A stretch of 19,314 bases of DNA from Bacteroidota bacterium (GTDB taxonomy: Bacteria > Bacteroidota > Ignavibacteria > Tepidaquicellales > Tepidaquicellaceae), in contig JAEYVS010000120.1 in NCBI GenBank assembly GCA_023429265.1, positions 1 through 19,314 on the forward strand, in the 5' to 3' direction. Every line of letters begins with the position of its first letter. Within the stretch, counting starts at the first letter, position 1. The notes under the pieces were generated by a model that was not told where the DNA came from, made no database searches, and worked only from the letters and a program-made list of their open reading frames with translations. Of the stretch, positions 1 to 7,799 are shown piece by piece. The position numbers and the translations under genes are program-made.

Positions 1-1
1 A

Positions 2-139
2 CATCTTGTGAATCAAAAGCAAAACGCAGGCAGGTACCAGGTTAGTTTTGACGGTGCTTCTCTTGCCAGCGGTATTTACTTCTATAAGATCGTGACACAG
101 GAGTATGTACAGGTTAAAAGGATGTTATTGATCAAATAA
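2..139 (+). CDS. T9SS type-A sorting domain protein, 3' end only
   Basis: This is the C-terminal end of an exported protein whose 5' part lies outside the window. Reading from base 2 gives an uninterrupted 45-residue frame ending at TAA 137-139. It contains the final strands of a T9SS type-A sorting domain: a 'GRYQVSFDG' strand, then 'LASGIYFYKI', then 'VQVKRMLLIK' at the very C-terminus. In this family the tail directs export across the outer membrane by the Por/type IX system, followed by cleavage and surface attachment or release. The passenger domain cannot be seen. The tail closely resembles that of the Kelch/P-domain protein ending at 18635 (both have FDG, LASG, YFY and VQVK at matching places), so the missing part may be another member of that secreted set. 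A terminator follows 20 bases downstream. Confidence 0.9.
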   Translation, partial: HLVNQKQNAGRYQVSFDGASLASGIYFYKIVTQEYVQVKRMLLIK

Positions 140-159
140 TATTTCCATAGGTTATTCAG

Positions 160-191
160 AAACCCTGCTTTGAATTTTCAGAGCAGGGTTT
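160..191 (+). terminator. Rho-independent terminator after the first T9SS gene
   Basis: A perfect 10-bp stem (AAACCCTGCT at 160-169 with AGCAGGGTTT at 182-191) encloses a 12-base loop and is followed by a T-rich stretch reaching 201. It lies 20 bases after the stop codon at 139 and separates that gene from the operon beginning at 264. Confidence 0.85.
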
Positions 192-263
192 CTTCGTTTT
201 TGAGCAGAATATATACTTTCTTAGTAAATTGTTACAGTAAAATTATTTGTGTAATATTGTAAG

Positions 264-1625
264 ATGAAAGAAAAAATACGTATTGCCTCAGGACAAGGAT
301 TCTGGGGAGATCTGATAGACGCACCAATCAAGCAAGCCACTCAGGGAGACATAGATTACCTTGTAATGGATTACCTGGCAGAGGTAACGATGTCAATACT
401 TCAGAAACAGAAGATAAAAGACCCAAAATTTGGATACGCGAAGGATATTCCCGCGCTAATGGGGAGATTACTGCCCATAATGAAAGAAAAGAAGTTTAAA
501 GTAATTACAAATGGGGGAGGAGTAAATCCTATTGGCTGCAAAGATGCAATTTTTGAAGTTGCAAAGGGACTTGGAATCACGGATCTGAAGGTAGGCATAG
601 TAATGGGTGATGACATTCTCTCGAGAATGGATGATCTTCTGGATAAGGGAGTGGAATTAAATAACATGGAAACAGGTGAAAGTGCCAAAAGCATTAAGGA
701 TGATGTTATTAGCGCTAATGTATATCTTGGAGCCTCAGGCGTAGTGGATGCTCTTAAACAGGGAGCGGACATTGTGATAACAGGCAGAGTAACCGATACA
801 GGATTGACGCTTGCGCCGATGATATATGAATTCGGATGGGATATGAATAACTGGGATTTGATGGCAGCGGGGACGGTAGCGGGACACATACTGGAATGCG
901 GTGGACAGGCGAGTGGGGGGAATTTCCACGGAGACTGGAAGAATGTGCCTGATCTGGCGAGAATAGGTTTTCCCATTGCAGAGGCATATCCTGACGGAAC
1001 AGTTGTAATCACAAAGCACGAAGGAACAGGTGGATTGGTAAGCATTGATACCGTCAGCGAACAGCTTGTTTATGAAATTGGGGATCCCAAAGATTATATT
1101 ACTCCGGATTGTGTAGCAGATTTTACTTCCATACAATTAGAGAACACCGGTAAAGATCAGGTAAGAGTATATGGAGTAAAGGGATTGCCCGCGACAGAAT
1201 TTTATAAAGTCTCGATGTCATATCTGGATGGGTATACAGCATTCGGAAACCTGACTTACTGCTGGCCTGACGCACTTGAAAAAGCTAAGGCGGCTGATCA
1301 GATATTAAGGACCAGGCTCGATGATCTGGGATTAAAATTCGAAGAAATACGTACTGAATTCCAGGGATATAATGCCTGCCACGGTCCATTGGCACAGAAG
1401 ATCGATGAACCAAATGAAGTCGTTTTAAGGATAGGTGTCAGGTCACACGAGTATAAGACAATCGAACGGTTTGGCAAAGAGATAGCTCCTCTAATACTTA
1501 CGGGACCTCCCGGTGTAACGGGTTTTTCTGGAGGACGCCCAAAACCATCCGAGGTGGTTGCATATTGGCCTGCATTAATCCCAAAGAAGGAAGTTAACCC
1601 CGAAGTTATTGTAGAATCTTTGTAA
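264..1625 (+). CDS. AtuA/DUF1446 family protein
   Basis: A 453-residue soluble protein with no signal peptide or membrane segment. I recognise the AtuA (DUF1446) family from its N-terminus 'IRIASGQGFWGD', followed by 'DYLVMDYLAEVTMSIL' near residue 33 and the glycine-rich 'VITNGGGVNP' near residue 80. The 'DIVITGRVTDTGLTLAP' block near residue 170 and the 'GGQASGGNF' block near 215 also fit. AtuA belongs to gene clusters for acyclic terpene (citronellol/geraniol) and leucine-type catabolism, but its reaction is not established to my knowledge. The domain fills nearly the whole protein, so it is the stand-alone form. It opens an operon: the next gene begins 10 bases after its stop and encodes a threonine dehydrogenase, which suggests an amino-acid rather than terpene setting (inference). 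The ATG is chosen because the family motif starts within a few residues; no clear Shine-Dalgarno precedes it. Confidence 0.88.
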   Translation: MKEKIRIASGQGFWGDLIDAPIKQATQGDIDYLVMDYLAEVTMSILQKQKIKDPKFGYAKDIPALMGRLLPIMKEKKFKVITNGGGVNPIGCKDAIFEVAKGLGITDLKVGIVMGDDILSRMDDLLDKGVELNNMETGESAKSIKDDVISANVYLGASGVVDALKQGADIVITGRVTDTGLTLAPMIYEFGWDMNNWDLMAAGTVAGHILECGGQASGGNFHGDWKNVPDLARIGFPIAEAYPDGTVVITKHEGTGGLVSIDTVSEQLVYEIGDPKDYITPDCVADFTSIQLENTGKDQVRVYGVKGLPATEFYKVSMSYLDGYTAFGNLTYCWPDALEKAKAADQILRTRLDDLGLKFEEIRTEFQGYNACHGPLAQKIDEPNEVVLRIGVRSHEYKTIERFGKEIAPLILTGPPGVTGFSGGRPKPSEVVAYWPALIPKKEVNPEVIVESL

Positions 1626-1635
1626 TTATATTTTA

Positions 1636-2586
1636 ATGGATAATATTCTTGTTATAGGCGCTTCAGGTCAAATAGGATCTGAACTGACTGTTGCTTTACG
1701 TGATAGATATGGTAATGATAATGTTTTTGCCACGGATATAAAGGACGCTCCGGCAGATGTAATGGAAAGCGGACCTTTTCACTTATTGGACGTAATGAAT
1801 AATAAAGAAGTAAGCGAATTTATAGACAAACATAAGATAGACCAGATATACTTGCTTGCGGCAATGCTCTCGGGAACAGCGGAGAAACATCCAATGAGAG
1901 CCTGGGATGTAAATATGGATAGTCTGATGAGTGTGCTTGAATTATGCAGGGATAAGGGAATACGCAAACTTTTCTGGCCCAGCTCCATAGCTGTTTTCGG
2001 TCCTTCAACGCCTAAAGAGAATACACCCCAGGTAACGATAACAGAGCCAAATACTGTATATGGTATCAGTAAACTTGCAGGCGAGAGATGGACAGAGTAT
2101 TACAACACTAAGTATGGGATTGATGTGAGAGGTATCCGGTATCCCGGATTGATAAGCTATAAGACTGAGCCTGGCGGAGGTACTACAGATTACGCGGTGG
2201 AGATTTTTTATGAAGCCGTAAAGAAAGGGAATTATGAATGTTTCCTGTCCAAAGATACAACCCTGCCCATGATGTTTATGGCTGATGCAATCAGAGCCAC
2301 TCTGGATTTGATGGAAGCTGACGGAGAGCAATTGACTATTAGGGGTGGATATAACGTTGCCGGATTCAGCTTTTCACCTGAGGAGATAGCGTCGGAGATA
2401 AAGAAACACATTCCCGGTTTTGAGATAAGCTACAACCCTGATTTCAGGCAAAAAATAGCAGACTCCTGGCCTCAAAGTATCGATGATTCGACAGCGAGAA
2501 CGGACTGGGGGTGGAATCACGAATACGGACTCGAGAAAATGACAGAAATAATGCTAGAGGAGGTGAAACGTAAACTTGGAATATGA
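1636..2586 (+). CDS. L-threonine 3-dehydrogenase, short-chain (epimerase-like) type
   Basis: This 316-residue protein is predicted to oxidise L-threonine to 2-amino-3-ketobutyrate with NAD+, the first step of threonine breakdown to glycine and acetyl-CoA. It is an extended SDR: the Rossmann loop GASGQIG is at residues 8-14, the catalytic serine region 'WPSSIAVFGP' at about 114-123, and the YxxxK pair at Y142/K146. Stretches such as 'IRYPGLISYKTEPGGGTTDYAVEIFY' (here split by family variation), 'LPMMFM' and 'GYNVAGFSFSPEE' match the Thermoplasma/Flavobacterium-type threonine dehydrogenases rather than UDP-galactose epimerases. The length is typical. The partner ligase (kbl) is not in the window. 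The stop overlaps the next start as ATGA (2583-2586), so the permease is probably translationally coupled to it. A weaker alternative is another NAD-dependent epimerase/dehydratase. Confidence 0.88.
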   Translation: MDNILVIGASGQIGSELTVALRDRYGNDNVFATDIKDAPADVMESGPFHLLDVMNNKEVSEFIDKHKIDQIYLLAAMLSGTAEKHPMRAWDVNMDSLMSVLELCRDKGIRKLFWPSSIAVFGPSTPKENTPQVTITEPNTVYGISKLAGERWTEYYNTKYGIDVRGIRYPGLISYKTEPGGGTTDYAVEIFYEAVKKGNYECFLSKDTTLPMMFMADAIRATLDLMEADGEQLTIRGGYNVAGFSFSPEEIASEIKKHIPGFEISYNPDFRQKIADSWPQSIDDSTARTDWGWNHEYGLEKMTEIMLEEVKRKLGI

Positions 2587-3476
2587 TAAAATCCCTCGAA
2601 AAGCTTCAACCTCACACACGAGGCCTTCTTTATATTTCATTTACTGCATTTTTATGGAGTTCGAGCGGATTATTCATTAAAGTATTAACGCTCGGAGCCT
2701 TCCAGATATCATTTTTCAGATCCGCCATTGCAGGCATTACCATTCTTGCTATATCAATCATAGCCAAAAGAAAACCAAAATTTGAGAGAGATTTAATTTC
2801 AAACCTTTGCGCTTTATCATACGCCGCAATATTGATATTCTTTGTACTTGCCACTAAGATGACGACTGCTGCTAACGCTATTTTCCTTCAATTTACCGCA
2901 CCAATATATCTATTATTCCTTGAGCCTATATTTCTAAAAACTAAATTCAGGATAAGGGACCTAATTACTATTATTTTCTGTATTGCAGGAATGGCACTTT
3001 TCTTTTTCGGAAAACTCGACACGGGGAGTATTTATGGAAATGTCTTTGCAATATTGTCAGGGATTAGCTTTGCTTTTTTCTCGTTATTTCTAAAATGGAA
3101 AAAACAGCTTCATAAATCCGCTAATACTTTAAATAACCTGATAGTTGGAAATTTTCTGGTCAGCATAATATGTCTTCCTCTGATATTTGACGGGCTCAGC
3201 GTTTCATTGACTGAGAGTTTAATCTTGATATATATGGGCGCAATACAGATAGGGGTCAGTTATATGATTTTTAATGAAGGAATAAAATATGTAAGTGCTA
3301 CAGAAAGCATGATTATTGCGATGCTTGAGGCTATGTTTAATCCAATATGGGTTTATGTGGGAATAGGTGAGGAGCCATCAGGTTACGCTATAATAGGCGC
3401 GGCGATAATTTTCGCGGCAATATTAGTCCACAATATCAGGTCTCCCCGAAAGAAGAAAATGCTTCTGGTTGATTAG
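2583..3476 (+). CDS. EamA-family (DMT superfamily) permease
   Basis: This 297-residue inner-membrane protein has about ten hydrophobic helices arranged as two tandem EamA repeats (roughly residues 12-140 and 150-285). It ends in a basic cytoplasmic tail. The first repeat carries the usual 'WSSSGLFIK' and 'FFRSAIAG' signatures, and the second contains a 'TESMIIAMLEAMFNPIWVY' type helix common in DMT exporters. DMT proteins export amino acids and other metabolites (RhtA exports threonine and homoserine) or import various solutes; the sequence does not fix the substrate. Its ATG overlaps the stop of the threonine dehydrogenase, and a strong AGAGGAGGTGA purine stretch (2556-2565) lies about 17 bases upstream, so it is the third gene of the operon. 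That context makes an amino acid or threonine-derived compound a reasonable guess. It ends two bases before the convergent PEGA gene, with no visible terminator between them. Confidence 0.87.
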   Translation: MIKSLEKLQPHTRGLLYISFTAFLWSSSGLFIKVLTLGAFQISFFRSAIAGITILAISIIAKRKPKFERDLISNLCALSYAAILIFFVLATKMTTAANAIFLQFTAPIYLLFLEPIFLKTKFRIRDLITIIFCIAGMALFFFGKLDTGSIYGNVFAILSGISFAFFSLFLKWKKQLHKSANTLNNLIVGNFLVSIICLPLIFDGLSVSLTESLILIYMGAIQIGVSYMIFNEGIKYVSATESMIIAMLEAMFNPIWVYVGIGEEPSGYAIIGAAIIFAAILVHNIRSPRKKKMLLVD

Positions 3477-3478
3477 GT

Positions 3479-4252
3479 TCAGTCAAAAAACAGGAAGTAT
3501 ATCAATCCGGCAATTGCCCCCTGCATAACAAGTAGTGAGATCAATGAGATAGTATCATTTCTGTTTGTTTTACTAAGGTCAGATGGGTTAAATGTTTGCC
3601 TGTAAGTATCGTAGAATTCGTTTGCTACATTTTTATGGTAAATAGCAGATATACCACTAAGTAATGCTCCCGCTCCAAACGAACCTATCGCTAGAAAATC
3701 TCTTTTACTTTTGAAATCTGTTTTTCTGTTTTTATAAACAATATCACCTGATTGTCCATACTTTACCTCTCTTAGCTTGACGAAAACATTGCCAATAGTG
3801 TCACCTGCAGAAATTAAGAGTATTTCATCTACATATTCATCCTTTTTAAATGTAAGCTTACCGGACATCGGGCTTTCTTTATAAAGTCTCAATGGGGTAT
3901 ATCCCAGCAGGGTATCATTTAGAAAAACTCTTGCATTAAACGGATCGGAATTAATTAAATAATACCTCGCAAAATTTATTGAAAGGGTAGTATCAGAAAC
4001 AATATCAACATCCCGCCTATAATTCTCAATCTCCCACTCATTGCCTGATGAAAGGATTAGCATTAGTGTGTATGTCCCCCCTTTAAGAGAATAATCGTAA
4101 ACCGGAGCTTTTCCGGCCTCTGTCGAATCTATGAATACTCTCGCTCCCGGAGAACTGCAGACAATGTTAACTTTATAAACTTGTGTAGTATCTTCTGCTG
4201 AAGCTGGAGAATAAAACGACAGTATCATTAATATGAATAGTAAAATCTTCAT
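3479..4252 (-). CDS. secreted/membrane double-PEGA-domain protein
   Basis: A 257-residue envelope protein. Residues 1-19 form a signal peptide ending at 'SPASA|E'. Two PEGA-like beta domains follow. The first spans about 27-95, with 'SSPGARVFIDSTEAGKAP' and 'LKGGTYTL'. The second spans about 100-162, with 'SDPFNARVFLNDTLLGYTPL'. PEGA domains occur in surface-associated bacterial proteins and are probably structural or binding modules. Near the C-terminus are two hydrophobic stretches (about 188-205 and 236-256, the latter ending 'GLIYFLFFD'), so the protein is probably anchored by its C-terminal end. It is the downstream partner of a PQQ-propeller lipoprotein: the genes overlap by four bases (4249-4252), implying coupled translation and perhaps a joint envelope role (inference). 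No specific function is recognised. Confidence 0.82.
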   Translation of the reverse strand: MKILLFILMILSFYSPASAEDTTQVYKVNIVCSSPGARVFIDSTEAGKAPVYDYSLKGGTYTLMLILSSGNEWEIENYRRDVDIVSDTTLSINFARYYLINSDPFNARVFLNDTLLGYTPLRLYKESPMSGKLTFKKDEYVDEILLISAGDTIGNVFVKLREVKYGQSGDIVYKNRKTDFKSKRDFLAIGSFGAGALLSGISAIYHKNVANEFYDTYRQTFNPSDLSKTNRNDTISLISLLVMQGAIAGLIYFLFFD

Positions 4253-5421
4253 TGGAACTTATTTTCTGGTGTGAAACAATAGATGTTCTTGTCTTCAGAA
4301 GCAGCAAATACATAATCCTTCCATACAAGGGATGTAGTTCTGATCCTTCCTTCTGTCCCGAACTTCCATAATTGCGCTCCATTTTTAGCATCCAGGCAGT
4401 AGAAATTCATATCAAAAGAGCCTATAAATAGCTTGTCTTTGTGAATCACCGGGGAAGCAGTGATTGCGCCGCCGGTCTGAAATTTCCAGTTTATAGCTCC
4501 GGTGGTTCTGTTTAAAGAATATACAATTCCGTCTATACCAGAAATGATTACATCGTCCCCCCAGAATGAAGGTGAAGATTTATATGTGGTTTCAAGGTCT
4601 TTTTTCCAAAGGATATTTCCATCAAGGTCTATACAGTAGAATAGACTGTCATCAGAACCTACGAATATTATTGAATCATAAACGGAGGCATCGGCATATA
4701 TCGGTCCACCGGTCTTTAACTGCCACTTTTCATAGCCTTTATTAAGGTCCAGACAGAATATATTACCATTAGTATTGCCTATCACGACCTTATCTCCGTA
4801 TACTGTAGGAGTAGTATAAAAGGATTTTGTTTCTTCTTTTGTGCCTGCGGCAGGATAGACCCAGTTAATATTACCGGTAGTTTTATCCAGATTATAAACC
4901 TTGTTGCTGACGGAGCTGACAAGTATCATATTATTAATTAGAAGAGGTGAGGTTTTAGACATTCCGATATCCCTGGACCATATCTCCGAGCCTTTATCGA
5001 CATTGTAGTTAATTATAGAATTCTTTTTGTCTCCCTCAAAAGTAAAGATCAAGCCGCCGGTATATATTGCCGGAGCGCTGAAGGCACCTTTGCCAAGGTT
5101 TGTTATTCGCCCTAGACTTTTTCCATTTTCTATATTAATGGCAAATATTTCTCCGCGGAGTGTAGAACTGAATAATACACCATCACTCGCGGAAAGGCAA
5201 TTATTAGAAAATCCCGCATCCGCATCGAGCTTCCACGCAAGCTTGTATGGCGGGGGGAGGGGGAATGTAGACTTTGAAATGTTTGTTCTTTCCGGGTCAG
5301 AACCAATCAGGAGCCAATCCTCTTTTTCATTGACCTCAATTTTTTCTTTAAAGGCGATCGATGAGCAGGAAATAACCGAAACAGAACAAATACACAGCAA
5401 TATGAAACGGGCGGTTTTCAT
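4249..5421 (-). CDS. PQQ-like beta-propeller lipoprotein
   Basis: A 390-residue predicted lipoprotein. The hydrophobic leader ends in a lipobox 'VISC', with Cys19 as the expected lipidated residue. From about residue 55 to the end there are eight WD-like PQQ repeats. Each has a strand pair such as 'GNIFCLDLNKGYEKWQLKTGG', 'GIVYSLNRTTGAINWKFQTGG' or 'MNFYCLDAKNGAQLWKFGTEG' with a conserved GxxxW, which predicts an eight-bladed propeller. The fold is shared with BamB, the outer-membrane assembly factor, and with quinoprotein dehydrogenases. No dehydrogenase catalytic signature is seen, so a scaffold or binding role is more likely. I do not call it BamB: that would need its typical context (der/engA), which is absent. 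It is the first gene of a two-gene transcript with the PEGA protein. The start codon is preceded by AT-rich DNA and no clear Shine-Dalgarno. Confidence 0.85.
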   Translation of the reverse strand: MKTARFILLCICSVSVISCSSIAFKEKIEVNEKEDWLLIGSDPERTNISKSTFPLPPPYKLAWKLDADAGFSNNCLSASDGVLFSSTLRGEIFAINIENGKSLGRITNLGKGAFSAPAIYTGGLIFTFEGDKKNSIINYNVDKGSEIWSRDIGMSKTSPLLINNMILVSSVSNKVYNLDKTTGNINWVYPAAGTKEETKSFYTTPTVYGDKVVIGNTNGNIFCLDLNKGYEKWQLKTGGPIYADASVYDSIIFVGSDDSLFYCIDLDGNILWKKDLETTYKSSPSFWGDDVIISGIDGIVYSLNRTTGAINWKFQTGGAITASPVIHKDKLFIGSFDMNFYCLDAKNGAQLWKFGTEGRIRTTSLVWKDYVFAASEDKNIYCFTPENKFQ

Positions 5422-5705
5422 AATCTTTATAATATAGGATATAATAAAGAAAATGCGCTAACAAGGATATGGAAAATTTTGGTATAGAGGAATAAAAAAA
5501 CGCAGTTTTTTGTTATAAATTGAGATGGAAAAGAATACGGGGGAGCTATAAATATATTTCAATTATATTCTTATGTAAATGGAATTAACGGGTATCAAAA
5601 ATTTTTTCCTATACATCTATATACTTGCATTATATTCATTATTTCTCTAACTTAATTTCGAATTAACAACTCAAAGGGAGTTAAAAGCTAAAGGAGAATA
5701 GCTAA
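5422..5705. promoter_or_regulatory. divergent intergenic region between PQQ lipoprotein and TPR genes
   Basis: A 284-base AT-rich spacer between divergently transcribed genes, so it must carry promoters for both directions. On the plus side, the TPR gene has a good Shine-Dalgarno AAGGAG at 5691-5696, nine bases before the ATG, one of the clearest in the window. TATACTTG at 5620-5627 matches the Bacteroidota -7 element TAnnTTTG in all but one base, but no convincing -33 TTTG accompanies it, so it is a weak candidate. No convincing reading frame or RNA gene is present. Confidence 0.5.
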
Positions 5706-7130
5706 ATGAAGGAATTTGATGATCTTGGATACTTTGATGAAGAAGGTGACGGATCAGATGATAACAGGTCTAAGGGGAATAAAAACGGAAATGATCCGGA
5801 CAATGATGATTTTCAAAATTTCCAGTATGATTCGGAATCGCTGGAAGAGTACATAGCCTCTCTTTACGAGGAGCAGGATTATGAGAAAGCACTCAAATAT
5901 GCTAATATTCTTTTAGAGCTCTATCCATACTCTACCGACGGATACCATAAAAAAGCTTTGATTCTGGATGGTCTGGGAAGATATGAAGAATCTTTAATTT
6001 ATTATGATAAGGCAATTTCATTAAATCCCACGGATTACGAAATATTACTGAATAAAGCCATTACATTGGACAATAGTGAAAGTTATGACCAGGCAATAGA
6101 ATTATTCAAGCAAGTGTTAAATATGGAAGCAGGAAACTCGGATGCTCTTTTTAATATGGGGCTAACATATGAAAGAATAGAAAGATTTTCGGAAGCAGCA
6201 GAGTGTTTTGAAAATGTTATTAAGCTGGATATAACCCATAAGGATGCTTACTATGAGCTTGGATATTGTTATGATTTCCTGGAAAAGCTAGAAGATTCGC
6301 TTAATTCTTATGATAAACATCTTGAACTTGCTCCACTGAACTATAATGCATGGTACAATAAAGGTATTGTTTTAAACAGGCAGGGAAGGTATTTACGCGC
6401 CATTGAAAGCTATGAAATATGCCTGGCGATTAAAGAAGATTTTGCTTCTGCATGGTATAATTGCGGAAATGCTTATGCATCACTAGGAAGATTATACAAA
6501 GCCATAGAATATTACAAGAACGCATTGAAGTATAAGAATGATGATCCGTATTCTCATCATAATATTGCAAATGCATTCGAAGAGCTGGGAAATTATAGGG
6601 AAGCCGTATATTATTTTACGAAAGCAATAAGCCTCGACTCGAATAACTATGAATCATTTTTCGGGCGAGGAAACTGTTATTATAATTTAAATGAATATGA
6701 GCATGCCCTCCGTGATTATAATTCTGCCATAGCACTTTGTAAGGATTATTCGGAGATATGGTATTCGAAAGCTGACACAGAAATCGCATTACACAGGCTT
6801 GATGATGCGCTGGAAAGTTACAGGAAGGTTGTAAAGCTTGAATCGAGAAATTATGACGCGTGGTATGATTATGGTTGCGCATTATTTGATGCAAAAAAGT
6901 TTGATATAGCTTTAGATGCATTCAACAATGTGATAAAATTTAAACCGGATTGGGCTGAACCTTTTTATGAAAAAGCAAAAGTATATTTTGTGAACGGGGA
7001 CATAGAAAGAGGTGTAGATATGCTGGAGAATGCTTTTAGAATAAGCCCAAAAGACAGATTTGAATATAATTTTGAAAAGGACTGGGGTAGAGTGCTGAAT
7101 TTTCTAATGCGCCGCTCAGCTAATTCATAA
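5706..7130 (+). CDS. twelve-TPR repeat protein
   Basis: A 474-residue protein without signal peptide or membrane segment, so presumably cytoplasmic. The first 45 residues are acidic, Asn/Asp-rich and probably disordered. Residues of about 46 to 455 form twelve consecutive 34-residue tetratricopeptide repeats. Typical units include 'AWYNKGIVLNRQGRYLRAIE' and 'SFFGRGNCYYNLNEYEHALR', with the usual W/L-G-Y-A-P spacing. TPR solenoids bind partner proteins, and no catalytic domain accompanies this one. The repeats are unusually tyrosine-rich. The start has a good Shine-Dalgarno (AAGGAG) nine bases upstream. The gene stands alone between divergent and convergent neighbours: its stop codon at 7128-7130 directly abuts the stop of ftsE on the other strand. 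Similar TPR proteins are widespread in Bacteroidota relatives, with no defined role that I know of. Confidence 0.88.
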   Translation: MKEFDDLGYFDEEGDGSDDNRSKGNKNGNDPDNDDFQNFQYDSESLEEYIASLYEEQDYEKALKYANILLELYPYSTDGYHKKALILDGLGRYEESLIYYDKAISLNPTDYEILLNKAITLDNSESYDQAIELFKQVLNMEAGNSDALFNMGLTYERIERFSEAAECFENVIKLDITHKDAYYELGYCYDFLEKLEDSLNSYDKHLELAPLNYNAWYNKGIVLNRQGRYLRAIESYEICLAIKEDFASAWYNCGNAYASLGRLYKAIEYYKNALKYKNDDPYSHHNIANAFEELGNYREAVYYFTKAISLDSNNYESFFGRGNCYYNLNEYEHALRDYNSAIALCKDYSEIWYSKADTEIALHRLDDALESYRKVVKLESRNYDAWYDYGCALFDAKKFDIALDAFNNVIKFKPDWAEPFYEKAKVYFVNGDIERGVDMLENAFRISPKDRFEYNFEKDWGRVLNFLMRRSANS

Positions 7131-7799
7131 TCATTCTTTCATTTTCACTTCAAAGAGCTTTCGCTCTTTTATCTGAATAATCCTTTTTTCCTTCATTTTA
7201 CGGACCATCTCAAAATTGTGAGTTGAAAATATCACCGAAGTTCCGAGCAGGTTTATCTGGCTAAATAATTTCAATATCTCAGACGCAATAAATGGATCCA
7301 GGTTTCCGGTAGGCTCATCTGCAAGTATAATAAGGGGATCGTGTACTATGGCTCTTGCGATTGCTACTCTTTGTTTCTCACCTCCGGAAAGATCATATGG
7401 CATTTCATTTACTTTATCCAGCAATCCCACTTTAGAAGCGCAGTCATACACTCTTTTTTTGACAAGGTCCTGTCTTTCTCCTTCAATGTATAAAGGGAGA
7501 GCAATATTCTCAAAAATATTCCTGTCATTTAAAAGCAAAAAATCCTGAAATACAACGCCCATTTTTCTTCTGAGGGCAGGAATGTCTGAACTATCTGATT
7601 TACGGGAATCGAATTCATCAAATACAATGTCACCGCTGACCGGATACTGGTCACGGTAGATAAGCTTCATAAGGGTAGTTTTTCCAATGCCACTTTCACC
7701 GACAATAAATACAAATTCGCCCTTATCTACATAAAAATTAATGTTTTCGAAAATATTCTTTGTACCATATGAAAATGATACATTCTCAAATTTAAGCAT
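7131..7799 (-). CDS. ftsE: cell-division ABC ATPase FtsE
   Basis: The ATPase subunit of the FtsEX complex, which sits on the cytoplasmic face of the inner membrane at the division septum and controls peptidoglycan hydrolases. The 222 residues are the family's usual length. Visible motifs: Walker A GESGIGKT (34-41), Q-loop Gln85, ABC signature LSGGE (137-141), Walker B with 'ILADEPTGNLD' (158-168), and H-loop His194. The 'NIFENIALPL' segment and the short length favour FtsE over LolD/MacB-type ATPases, which is the main alternative. Its membrane partner FtsX is not within this window. It is the last gene of a four-gene minus-strand operon; its start overlaps the end of pdxA by eight bases (7792-7799). 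Its last codons also contain a hairpin that may terminate the opposing TPR transcript. Confidence 0.9.
   Translation of the reverse strand: MLKFENVSFSYGTKNIFENINFYVDKGEFVFIVGESGIGKTTLMKLIYRDQYPVSGDIVFDEFDSRKSDSSDIPALRRKMGVVFQDFLLLNDRNIFENIALPLYIEGERQDLVKKRVYDCASKVGLLDKVNEMPYDLSGGEKQRVAIARAIVHDPLIILADEPTGNLDPFIASEILKLFSQINLLGTSVIFSTHNFEMVRKMKEKRIIQIKERKLFEVKMKE
7152..7170 (+). terminator. possible terminator of the TPR gene, embedded in ftsE codons
   Basis: AAAGAGC (7152-7158), a TTTC loop and GCTCTTT (7163-7169) form a perfect 7-bp hairpin followed by T, 22 bases after the TPR gene's stop codon. There is no other room for a terminator because the two genes abut. On the opposite strand the same hairpin has a GAAA (GNRA) tetraloop and lies within ftsE codons for K-E-R-K-L-F. 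The T-tract is short, so this is a moderate call. Confidence 0.5.

Noticed and set aside
401..1136. Long minus-strand frames inside the AtuA gene
   Set aside because: They overlap a clearly recognisable family protein on the plus strand, have low-complexity translations and lack start signals; they are shadows.
4249..5421. Calling the PQQ-propeller lipoprotein BamB
   Set aside because: Lipobox and eight blades fit, but so do many other FCB lipoproteins. The usual neighbour der is absent and the coupled PEGA gene points elsewhere.
5027..5437. 136-residue plus-strand frame antisense to the PQQ lipoprotein
   Set aside because: It lies inside the propeller gene, whose repeats are unambiguous. 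The translation shows no domain and the frame has no Shine-Dalgarno.
5495..5511. AAAAAAC-GCA-GTTTTTT hairpin in the divergent spacer
   Set aside because: It is nearly all A/T, lies upstream of both flanking genes rather than after one, and such pairings occur by chance in AT-rich DNA.
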